A DNA stretch of 64,000 nucleotides from Hexactinellida sp. DTS-2022. Lineage: Eukaryota > Porifera > Hexactinellida. Made by a program: the position numbers and the translations under genes. The stretch covers positions 9,486,001 to 9,550,000 of the forward strand of contig JAPNXP010000002.1 of assembly GCA_028753945.1 (NCBI GenBank). The letters run 5' to 3'. Shown here in pieces: positions 1-9,545 of this stretch; within the stretch, counting starts at the first letter, position 1, and every line of letters starts with the position of its first letter. The notes under the pieces are model-generated. The model was given only the letters and a program-made list of their open reading frames with translations, made no database searches and was not told the DNA's origin.

Positions 1-293
1 AGAAAAATATTCGTATCTTCCCTTTCAAAAGGTGACAAAACTATCAGCTGTTAATTATGCATTATAGAAAGCCGAACTGAGACTGCAATTTAATTGGCTG
101 AAAAAATAAATACAAATATAATTCTGGGTCAATACATTTGACCAATAAATTTTACCCTATAAGTTAGTACTTCAATAGTCCCATTAATCGCATAAATAGT
201 TAAACTAAAACCTTTCAAACTTCACATTTCATTCCACCTCATAAACTCTTCATTTCAATACTTTTGATCAATTAATCAATTAAAACCTTCATA
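1..293. other. 5' flank of Helitron, no gene seen
   Basis: AT-rich sequence before the first Helitron codon. No ORF, tRNA or recognisable repeat was found. It may hold the Helitron 5' end and leader, but I cannot place a convincing TC terminus. Confidence 0.4.
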
Positions 294-872
294 ATGCCCC
301 GAATTACTAAACGCGGTCCTCAGCGCAAATCACGTTTTACTAAAAACGATGCGTTGAGAATGGAAATTTCGAGGAGTAATGAAACATTAGAAGCTAAACA
401 GGCCAGGTTGGAGAAACAGCTTGAGTATCAATTGGCATATTACGAGAATCAGAGCGGTGAAGAACGAGCTTCCCGCCTCAGTCAACGACTTAAATATCAG
501 AAAGCATACTATTTAAGTGAGAGCAGCGAAGAACTAATTATCCGCCGCAAGCGCCAGCGAGATCATAATAAGGCTCATTTCGAGGACGAGTGTAATGAAA
601 GACTAATTACCCGTCTAGATTATCAAAGAAAGTACCAATCCTTAAGGACTAAAGGTAATAATAATAATATTTATCTCAATATCGCACGTTCCGTTCCTGC
701 ATCTGAATTTAACGATAGTATAATCAACGAAAATTATTTTGGTGCAATGGAATTTATTTGTCCACTTTGTGGCACGAAGTTTGGGAGAGCGAAAAGCTTA
801 CCACTAGCACTAAGAAATGCAATAAGTTCCCCCTCTGTTGTGGACAGGGAAAGGTGGTTCTACCCCCGTTAG
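294..872 (+). pseudogene. Helitron protein N-terminus with 23-residue repeats
   Basis: The start ATG at 294 opens a basic N-terminus. Residues 33-55, 56-78 and 79-101 are three consecutive 23-residue units, with a partial fourth at about 102-118. Each unit starts E-[EAR]-x, has R[LR] near positions 6-7 and aromatic or Gln residues in the middle, and is predicted to be helical. This periodicity matches the STPR (score-and-three-residue peptide repeat) found in some arthropod Helitron proteins and in the silk-gene factor FMBP-1, where it binds DNA. A CxxC (CPLC) follows at about residue 154. The real frame shifts to the next ORF near position 780, where one base seems to be missing; the remaining residues to 872 are out of frame and meaningless. 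Confidence 0.75.
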
Positions 873-1712
873 TCTCACCGCCTGAGATGCTACTGCATCT
901 GTTGACTACTTCTGACAAACGAGGGAGAGAGTTCAGAGATAAAATTCGTGCCTACAACTCAGCTCTAGCCTTTGCTTTGCTGGGAGTAAACCTCGATAAG
1001 GAAATTGCTAGCGCGAGACGTGGAGTGTACACCTTCCGTATCCAGGGAGTTGTACACCATCATATCGGACAGCTGACACCGAGAGAGGGAGAGGCTCCCT
1101 CCTTTGCCCAGATATACATCCATGATGGGACAGCTGAGGGCGAGATAGAAAACCGGCAGCGGCATCTGGGAGAGGCATCTCTGCCAGAACTGAAAGCACT
1201 GCAGGCCCTAATGCACGAGGTCAATCCTTATGTGCAGTACTTCAGGCACGGAATAGAGCTAATGAAAGAGCAAGGAGGAACTGACGTTAGGATGATTATC
1301 CGAGTTGATGGTGTCCCAGATCCCAGACGCTATAACGCCCCTGCTGACCCCGAGGTAGCCGTCATCATGCCCGGAGACGGGTATTCAGAAGGCGTAGCCA
1401 GCAGAGACATTGTGCTACATGCACGTACAGGGGGTTTACAGCGTATAACCGAGTGCAATTGCGCTTATGATTCTTTGCATTATGTACTTTTGTTCCCCTC
1501 AGGAGATAATGGCTGGCATCTGAAAATCCCTCACAGCAGAGGGAAAGGAGATGTGACTGCATTGGAGTATTACTCTTCCCGTCTGATGGTGAGAAGTGAT
1601 TTGAGCTATCTACACATGTTTGGCAGACTCTTTCATCAGTACTTGGTGGATATGTTTGCTAAAGTGGAGCAACAGCGACTGAACTATATTAAGTGCAATC
1701 AGCAAAAGATTA
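758..1712 (+). pseudogene. Helitron protein, Helitron-like N region (5' part)
   Basis: This continues the Helitron protein after the frameshift near 780. The segment containing CCGQGKVVLPPL is typical of Helitron N-terminal regions in animals. It is followed by a region of about 290 residues including FRIQGVVHHHIGQLTP, YIHD, PDPRRYNAPADPEVAVIMPG and LHYVLLFPSGDNGWH, all familiar from Helitron-like N-terminal domains. The last Helitron codons are at about 1708-1712 (KI). The nominal ORF runs on into the KDZ terminal repeat to 1732. The matching downstream codons resume at 9546. Confidence 0.85.
1705..1712. repeat. 8-bp target-site duplication AAAGATTA (left)
   Basis: AAAGATTA at 1705-1712 is repeated exactly at 9546-9553, on the other side of the KDZ element. 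Removing the insert and one copy rejoins the Helitron reading frame, which fixes the boundaries. Confidence 0.9.
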
Positions 1713-1795
1713 CATATATTAAAAATGACTAGGCGCTAGCGCCTAACCTACTAGGCGCTAGCGCCTAACCTGCTAGGCGCTAGCGCTTAATTAAC
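1713..1795 (+). repeat. KDZ left terminal inverted repeat with three palindromes
   Basis: The outer bases pair with 9455-9545 in inverted orientation. From about 1729 the repeat holds three direct copies of a 22-bp unit whose core, AGGCGCTAGCGCCT, is itself a perfect 14-bp palindrome; the third copy has one change. The outermost four bases match the right end poorly. Spaced identical palindromes look like binding sites for a dimeric transposase (inference). Confidence 0.85.
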
Positions 1796-1957
1796 TTAGT
1801 AGCAGTCAGATAGCGGAACAGAAATGGTAATCAGCTCTAGCCATTCTTACCAATGCTTAAGAAGCGGTCTTATTCTCATCTTTAAACCATTAAATAAAAT
1901 TTATTTATCTTTAATATTTTAATTTCCAGAAATATATACCAGGCATCTTTCAAACAA

Positions 1958-4877
1958 ATGGCTGAAGTATTTTCTTTTTCGGAAGTACAGCCTACTCACA
2001 AAAAACGAAGATTATCGGAAGAATTATCTACAACTATTTCACATGTACTAACAGTTGATATTCCTTCTTTTCATGAAACTCAGACTAGTCATGAACACTA
2101 TAGAATACCTGAGACACAGTTGCTACCAACTATGTATCTTGCTGATTCTGATTCCAATTATGATGTAGAAATAAAAACCGTTCCAATTTCAAGAATCGGT
2201 CAATATATAGGCCTTCTTGTAAAAAGTCCTCATTTTTTGAATCTCTTGGATTCTAACCTGACACTCTTTCCAGACTTTACATGCAATCAAGGTAAGCCCT
2301 GTTATCATTAATGATTTAAACCAATTATACTCATTTAGTATTTTATTTATATTCCTATGGGTAAAATATTCCTCGCAAAGAGTTTGGTGTCCGTGAAAAC
2401 GGACACCAAATGTTGTAACCATTGCCATTCGATTGACTGCATTCACTGCTTAGTTTATGAGCACTGCATTTGTTATATTACCATTCATCACAATAAATGC
2501 CTATTTCATTCAGAACGTGGCATGTTACATAGTAGATAGTGTTCACATCATCTTAGTTGTTTGTCCAATTAATATTCACAATTATCGTTTACAAGAGAAA
2601 AAATGGTCATGTACATCTTGTGAAAGATCCTGCAATTTTAAATTAATTGTCCAGAATATCCCAGAAAACCTTATACCTCAAGTACCTCGAAATATTCAAC
2701 CTCAACGAAAATCTGAATGTATTTCTACAACAAAGATTCCATTTGCTTTGAGCAGAACCCTTTCAGATGTTTCAAAGCTTCAATTAGTATCTGGTATCCT
2801 AATTCCAGATAATTTATACCCAGAAAAAATGCTGCAAACATGTCCATTAGGCTTTGAATTTGCAGAAGCTAATTTGAAGTTAGAAAAAAGTGGAGTTATC
2901 CTATATTTGGAGAGTGAGGTTCGCCAGCTCAAAGAACACCGAGGTATAGCCTAAAATGTTATAACTTTATATAATATTAAAACCTACTTAAATTATTAAA
3001 TTGTTTTAGATAATTCTAACGATATTTTTAACTAAATTTCGTTTATGTAGTGTATAGTTCTACTTGCAGAGGAAAGTGTCAGTGCAAGATAGGATATGAA
3101 GGCCAAGATATACAACTAATAAATATAAATAATAAATATTTCGTTCATTATGGCCTCCTGATTGAGTACAGTGAACTCATGACAGTATCAAGAAATCCTC
3201 CATACAGTTTCTTAAGGTTTGTTAAATCTTATAAACAATTAAAAGAGCTGGCCAAATAGTAGGAGAACGAGAGTTGTTATTGCTCATTATAAACAAATTG
3301 TTGTGACTATATTTTCAAATAAAATGATGGTACAATTTTTAATTTTGCTGGCAAGCAATGAATTATTAATGAGGATTTTAATTTACCTTTAATCATTTGT
3401 AGGGCAAAAAATAACACGCTTACAAGAATGGGAAGAGAATTAAAGTACAAATACCATGTTTTCCAGCAAGCATGGAATTGTTATCTAAAGTTGGTCGATA
3501 TTGACTATGAAAGAATTTTTACTTGTCCAGTCTGCAAAGATACCCCTGCAATTATAATTTTGGATGGCATTGCTATGGGCACTACAAGGCAATTACCAGA
3601 TCTGCCCAGTCGTGTAGACCAAGGACAAACTTTTCCAATTATACCATTGGGTGAACGTCTTTTTATCGCTAATGTCAAATTACGTAAAATGCTTAACCAG
3701 TATTCAGAGGTGGGTCTTGATCTTTCATCCTTTGAATCCATGTTAATTAACTTGCAAATATCTGAATTTATAAGTTTTCTCCGTTTTTCTTCTCAACCAT
3801 TGGGTTCACTAAGAGTTGTAGATCCCAAATTACCTCGCGTTAATGAAGTTATCAAATTAGTTGCTAGTTCTGAAACAATAAGCGCAGTATTCAGATTCTC
3901 GGCACTTAGTGGTAGACAAAGAAAAATTATATCAAAGTTGTCACTTGGGCAAACAATTCCTATTGAATGCTTGCAAGAAGTATATAAGAAAAGTCATACT
4001 CTTGATGTTTTGATTAACTCAATTCCCCCTAAGATTGATAACCAGAATCAAATAACTTTGCATCGAAACGTTGTTATTCTACTCCACTGTGTCATAAAGA
4101 AAGTCAATCGCCTAGTTAAACACCCTTCACGTATACTAATTGAACAACCCTGCTCATCGGAAATAGATTTCTTCAGTTACTTTCCTGGATTGAAATATAA
4201 TTACAAGTGAGTTGGGTTACTATACTTACGTACGAATGTGTACGCCAATAGCAAATAATTGTGATTCCAACTGTAGTTTTATAATTCTAGTATTAATTCA
4301 ATTGCCTTGATAGGATACCAAGGTATGAAGGTGAGTATAATAAAACTTTACCCAACTGTACCAAAATTTACCCAAAACATCGAAGATTTTCACCTGGATT
4401 GTTAGCAGTGACATGTCAACATCAACAATGTTACGGATTTGAAATTATGACTTCTCACGAATCTACTGTTATGGTTTTCAATATGCTAATGAGGAAATTT
4501 AAAGAACCACCTAGAGTCATAATATATGATAATGCATGCAACCTCTGCACTACTTGCTTAATGAGGTATTTATTCGTATGGTAAGGTTATTTGAATAGTT
4601 GTATTCCCCTTAATAACATTTTTCTAGGGATCCTGCTCTATTTAGTAAGACAACATTCTTGATTGACAGATTCCATAACAGAAATCACAACTGCGACCCA
4701 ATTTTTTCAATGAGAACATATAATACAGATGAAATCCGTAATGTAAATTCACAGTCTTGCGAACAAATGTTCTCAGCTCTAAGACGAATCTCGACACAAA
4801 TCGCTTATATGAGATTCAAAAATGTTTTTTTCAATTCAGAATATTTCTTAGCATGTTGGAATATGAAAAAGCAGTAA
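1958..4877 (+). CDS. KDZ transposase, six exons, apparently intact
   Basis: Exons inferred from phase and GT..AG sites: 1958-2291, 2557-2943 (2533 is an alternative start for this exon), 3051-3216, 3403-4206, 4314-4565 and 4628-4877. They add up to 2,193 nt, 731 codons including the stop, with every junction in phase. The N-terminal half has cysteine clusters (CTSCERSC, CRGKCQC), as in the CxC modules that accompany KDZ transposases. The catalytic RNase H-like core shows FTCPVCKD followed by IIILDG (Asp about 350), CYGFE, VIIYDNACNL (Asp about 636) and VNSQSCEQMF (Glu about 693), giving a D..D..E set. It should cut and paste the element via the terminal repeats. The start was chosen at the first ATG after a long stop-rich stretch. 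No stop or frameshift is seen, unlike the host Helitron. The second exon's acceptor is the least certain point. Confidence 0.85.
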
Positions 4878-6546
4878 TTATTGTAACATCATTATAATTA
4901 CTATCATTATTATTATTATAACCACAAACAGATTATAGTTATGTTGGAAATGTGTGATATACAAGGTATAGTATACTAAATTACTAATATAGTATTATTA
5001 CGTACATAGTTGGACACTAATCAAAGTAATTGGTTTCTTTCCTAATAAGTGATAATTGTATTAAATTATATATTAGACTCTTTTAAAACATGTTCGACAC
5101 ACGAAATCGCAATTAATCGATTTGTTTGGAAATCCATAACAATGATTATGAAACCAGAAGTTGCATCCATCACATTGTATAGCATGGGTCACTGTTTCTT
5201 GATTTGACATATTAAATGCAAACTCTGGGAGTTTGCAATCGCAAATAAGGTCGACAGTAAATAGGTGTGATTGGGGTAGTTTACCCGTACGCATCCCTCT
5301 CGTACTGGCAGGGAAAAAGGATGCACGTTCTTTTTGAATACAATCATTGCAATGTGCCCTCATCTTATTTTGGTCCCAAGTTTGAGTTATAGGATCTACT
5401 CCTGCTGCAATACACGTGGCAGTAGCCAGTGCAAACAGTCCACAATCATATGCTCCTTTTTGGCGTTGAATTCTAGGAGCAATCACGTTCAATTGCATTG
5501 ATTCGGTCGCATATAATTGAGCAAGTTGTGTATCTAGTTCCATTGAGGTACGATAATTGTACAACGAATCATAGAGAAGAACCTCTTCACTGCTTCTATA
5601 ACTAGATGTTACCCAGTGGCTTTCTCCAGTAAATGGATCTGAGTTGTTGGTTGCCGCGTCACCATATTTCTAAACATCATTTTCTGTGAAAGATAATAGT
5701 GTTAAAAAATTGGGACTAATTACCCTCGGATTAACAAACCTGGCTAAATATGGTATCCTGCAAGCCATTCACAGATGGGTAAGTATTCTTCAGAACCTTC
5801 TATTAGAGAAATAAATATTAAATAATAATTCACAATCTGTTTGGTAAACAAACTAAAAAGAATAAACATTACAAGGCAATAGCTTCCTTTGTCAAGTAAA
5901 AAAGTAATACTATATTAATTAGATAAACCAACAGCAATATTGATAATAAATTGGAGTTTTATTTATTTGGAATTACTTATATAGAGCTCAGCTCTAGTAG
6001 AGTTCAGTTTTTCAGTATGTGTATTCAGGCACTGAAAAAGGTCAGTTATTTCCCAAACTTTGAAATTGACCTTTGGAAAGTAAGCCTGGGCTTTTAGTAT
6101 GGGAAAAAATCTGGACTCTACAAAGCTCAGCTCTATATAAGCATTCTCTATTTATTTTATTAAATAAATACTACTTACACAGTATGCATTGATCGTATTA
6201 TCTGTCAGCAAAACTGAAGGGTTTGAAAGTTCTTCCATACACTTTCTTTTTGTAGAAGGGGCTAGCTTTTTATTCTTGCTTACAACTGGTGAATAGTTAT
6301 TGAAGTTAGGAGGCAAGTGTAGAGACGATGGGTATAATGCCGTAGTATTCGTGGGCCGCTCTGGGGTATCAATTATTCCACAAAAAAAGGAACTATCTGA
6401 GTTGGAAGTAACATCGTCTAATTTTTCTCTCTTGGTGGGAGTAGCTATTATATCAATGGCTTTGCGCTTAATTGGTGTACTAGTTATTATCTCATGTTCA
6501 ACGTCATTTATGCCAAGATTTCGTTTATATGCTTCAACTATTTTAA

Positions 6547-8831
6547 GGTTAAATTACCCCACGCTAATGAAAGTTCTTGTATTAATCTGTAATTGAGAGA
6601 AATAGATACCTATACGATACAAAGCAATAAAACAAAAAGAAAATGTCCCTATCTATTATACTTTTTATTTTTTGTCAGTTTCAAAATTTGGCTAATACAA
6701 ATCTCCCATAGGGCGAATTCCAAAAGTGTTGGTCGATATTATGGGGTAATTTGGCAATGCGGCCATCAATGTTTGTTATTAGAATCAATATTTAAGGCCA
6801 AACTATACTGCAAATGGGAAAATGAGTTTAATTCGTTTTCCTGTTTGTTTCACACTGGTAAATAATCTGGCAAATTTTTTTTGAATTCTGAGTAGATTTG
6901 AAGTCAGTAGGGCTCTGTGACCCAGGAATTCCCTGTTATATAGCCAATTTCGGACGAAAATTTAAATTACTGCCCCACAATGCTCGTCAGATAAATTGAG
7001 AATCGATTGTTTTTGGATAGTACCCTGTAAAGTATAACTACATTTCAAATTTCAGGTGAATCTGACCCATAGTTTTGCTGTAGCGACCTTTATAAGATCC
7101 TGGAATGTGAAGGACATCATGGAGGGTGACTTTTTCATATGGGTTAAAAAGTTTGTAGGCTCGCACTGCCATAATTTTCTATCAAATTCGTTGTTATTCA
7201 TCCAATAGTATCTTTGCATATATACTTAGGATCTAAACCAAAATTTTCAACATTCTAATCGAAAAATTCTGATTTATAGTCATTTAAAGTCAGATTTGGA
7301 TTGTCAATGTGCCAAGTCAGACTTCAAAGGGCTGGAACTCTGAAAGTTCGCATTGTAAAGTTTAGATCAAGGGTCATTCCCAAATTGAATATATATTCAT
7401 TAGTTTACACTTGGTTTCAAACAATTAGGATAAAAACTGTGAACGCTCAAGCAATTAAAACTTTCTGACCTTTCAACTCATTGGGTGGTCCTTTCACTTT
7501 TCTATTTTGAATCTCAGAAACCCGTTGACCAATAAATAAAATTTTGAGTGCAAAATGATCCCAATACCCGGTTTACTATCCCTCAATAATACATTTTGAG
7601 ACCCTAACTCGCACAATTTTTCCAATTGACCATATATGGGCATAAAGTGTGCCCATTTTTGATGATTTTCAAATATTTTTCTCGAAAACTATAAACTCTA
7701 GAGCTTAGCACTAACTTTGTATTCACATCTATGTACTATTACCAACTCATATGAAAAACGGATGAAAGCATTTGCAAAATAGTTATAAACATATAAATTC
7801 ACTTGATTTGAGTCAAAATAGTGGTGTATGTAAAAACCTACCATTATAACTTTTGGTCTAGATTCCACAAATTTGGTTCAATATGTTCGAAACCAAGTTT
7901 GAATGAATGAATACATATGTTCCATCATAGAAATACGTTTTTTAACACTTCCGACAAAAACTTTCAGAGTAACAGCCCATTGAAGTCAGTCTTTGACTGC
8001 CAAACATCGAAATGTTATAGGTTGGCGGTAGAAATCTGACTTCAAAGTGATGTAACTCTGAAAGTTTTTTTCGGAAGTGTTAAAAAACGTATTTCTATAA
8101 AGGAACATATGTATTCATTCATTTAAACTTGGTTTCAAGCATATTGAACCAAATCTGTGAAATCTAGACCAAAAGTTATGATCGTCCATTTGAAAACTGA
8201 GCTTTTGATGATGATGCATACATTCCTAAGCTCTAAAAAGGTCACAACTTCGAAAGTATGATTCAGAAACAGCTGAAATTTTAAATGCTGGTTTATTTTA
8301 TAGGGTACTATCCAAAAAGATCATAATCTCAATATCATTCTTGAGTATAGTTTGGCCTTAAAGATTATAAGCGTGCGGAGTTGGTAGACGGTTTACATTT
8401 TTGAATTATGACTTGGAATTATTTTTTCAAACATTATCTCAAATTTCTCATAAAATGATGACCTTTTTATCCATTTTTTGGTTTCAAAAGGTCGCAATAT
8501 TTTTTATATACATTTTATCAAAATTCTAAACCACTCACCAACCGCCCATAACGATGATCTCTATGTTAGATCACACAAAATATGTCTTTAGGTAATATTG
8601 ATCTTGCAATCCCCACAGTTATCTGGTTGAGTCTGAACAAATCCCCCTATGGGACTTTTGTATTACAATAAAACTGCATTCCCCATAAATTAAAATTTAT
8701 AAAATATAATCAGATTTCGTTTTCAGTTTCGATATAGCTATAGTGTCTTCTATCATATATGTGAGAATCAAACACCTAACTTCAAAACGAAATCTATGTG
8801 TTTTTTTGCATGAATCTGCCGTAATTTAACC
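6547..8831 (-). mobile_element. TTAA element A1, carrying B1
   Basis: Bounded by TTAA at 6543-6546 and 8832-8835, with 11-13 bp inverted ends GGTTAAATTAC. The sequence outside B1 matches copies A2, A3 and A4. There is no coding capacity. The TTAA target and short inverted ends fit a nonautonomous piggyBac-like (or Kolobok-like) element. It interrupts an exon of the Ulp1-like gene, and the reading frame is open on both sides of the TTAA. Confidence 0.85.
6796..8357. mobile_element. TTAA element B1, 1,562 bp
   Basis: Flanked by TTAA (6792-6795 and 8358-8361), with inverted ends GGCCAAACTATACT. It is inserted at a TTAA inside A1; the uninterrupted target is visible in A2 and A4 (tattTAAAgatt on one strand). 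It is non-coding. The interior contains a large foldback, with arms near 7850-7990 and 8030-8170. It has exactly the same length as B2 and looks nearly identical to it. Confidence 0.88.
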
Positions 8832-9062
8832 TTAATTAGTGTTGTTTTATTTATTCCATATTTTTTTGTATTTTTTGAGATGCATACAAATGGAACATCA
8901 TGCGGCCACCAAGAAGGTTTGAATTTCTCTCTACCCCAAATGTCTCTCGAACGTCCTAAAATGAAGACATACGTATGAAATAAAAATGTGTTGTAAGTTG
9001 TAACTAAATCATTAATTTAAATAAGTTCTACTAACCTACTGATTTTTTAGTTGCCCAAGTAA

Positions 9063-9349
9063 CTATTTTCTCAACCTTTCCTGTGAACACTTGTGACTGT
9101 CTTCGTGTAGTAGGTTGAACATCTCGATATCCAATGAAGGTTTTATTGTTTTATCGAAGTTGCTAGATAAGGCCAAACCGCGCCACGCCTCCTCCTTATT
9201 CTGTTGAATAAATTCAGAGAATTTAATGGGCCCGACGATTTCCAGACTACCAGCCCAAGTAAAAGTGATTCCCACGAATTCTCCGGTAGTCTTGTGAAAT
9301 TGATCGACAGATTATATTAACTTTTCGCGGGCATTTCGTTTGGTCATGC
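9063..9349 (-). pseudogene. Probable 5' exon of the KDZ Ulp1/PHD gene, with stop
   Basis: A minus-strand ATG near 9349 opens a basic peptide beginning MARMTKRNAREKL, but TAA follows within 15 codons in the same frame. Downstream the frame is open to 9063, including FTWAGSLEIVGPIKFSEF and DIEMFNLLHEDSHKCS. It lies just upstream of the next Ulp1-gene exon on the same strand and just inside the right terminal repeat, so I read it as the 5' end of that gene. The early stop suggests the accessory gene is damaged; otherwise translation starts after it. The splice to the exon at 8955 could not be fixed. Confidence 0.45.
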
Positions 9350-9454
9350 GTGCCATCACAGAAACACAAAAATCAGGTTCAATTAAAATTTATTAACATT
9401 ATCTCAAGATAAGTAATAAAGTGCTTGGTTTATTAACAATTATTATAAAGCGCT

Positions 9455-9545
9455 AGTGAATGACTAGTTAGGCGCTAGCGCTTAGTAGGTTAGGCGCTAG
9501 CGCCTAGTAGGTTAGGCTCTAGCGCCTAGTCATTTTTAATAGCTC
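9455..9545 (-). repeat. KDZ right terminal inverted repeat
   Basis: Inverted partner of 1713-1795, again with three copies of the AGGCGCTAGCGCCT core; two copies have single changes (one ends ...TAGAGCCT, one begins AAGCGC). The right duplication AAAGATTA follows at 9546-9553. Confidence 0.85.

Larger units (their letters stand above)
5073..8955 (-). pseudogene. Ulp1-type SUMO protease fused to PHD finger (KDZ accessory), split by insertion
   Basis: Minus-strand exons with consistent phase: 8955-8832 joined across the A1 insertion to 6546-6179 (donor GTAAGT), then 5799-5740, then 5669-5073 with the stop at the end. The C48 (Ulp1/SENP-like) core shows TDNTINAYC then NGLQDTIF at the exon junction, catalytic His in SHW (codon 5618-5616), Asp in YDSLY (5570-5568), Gln in RQKGAYDC (5462-5460) and Cys (5444-5442). 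The C-terminal 50 residues form a PHD-like C4HC3 finger: CDC, CDGC, WFHNHC, CRTC. SUMO proteases process SUMO or remove it from targets; PHD fingers often read histone tails. Why the element carries this is unknown. Upstream residues contain a conserved-looking W-x-P-x-WWP-x-x-VPF stretch (about 8930-8895). The A1 insertion in the first of these exons must disrupt expression unless it is spliced out. Confidence 0.8.
1713..9545. mobile_element. KDZ-superfamily DNA transposon (Zisupton-like), 7.8 kb
   Basis: The element is bounded by an 8-bp duplication (AAAGATTA) and by terminal inverted repeats of about 80 bp. It carries two convergent multi-exon genes: a transposase on the plus strand (1958-4877) and a Ulp1 protease/PHD protein on the minus strand (from about 9.3 kb to 5073). 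The transposase sequence, with CPVC, LDG, YDNAC and CEQ motifs, places it in the KDZ group known from fungi and animals. An 8-bp duplication and a SUMO-protease companion fit what I recall of Zisupton-like elements. A 2.3-kb composite insertion (A1 with B1 inside) sits at 6547-8831, so the native element is about 5.5 kb. It landed in the Helitron Rep region. Confidence 0.85.

Noticed and set aside
6300-6596. 98-codon plus-strand ORF
   Set aside because: Antisense shadow of the Ulp1-gene exon, which has splice sites and protein-like sequence on the minus strand.
6593-6865. 90-codon ORF and its inverse partner at 21185-21430
   Set aside because: Lie inside copies of non-coding element A; open by chance in each copy.
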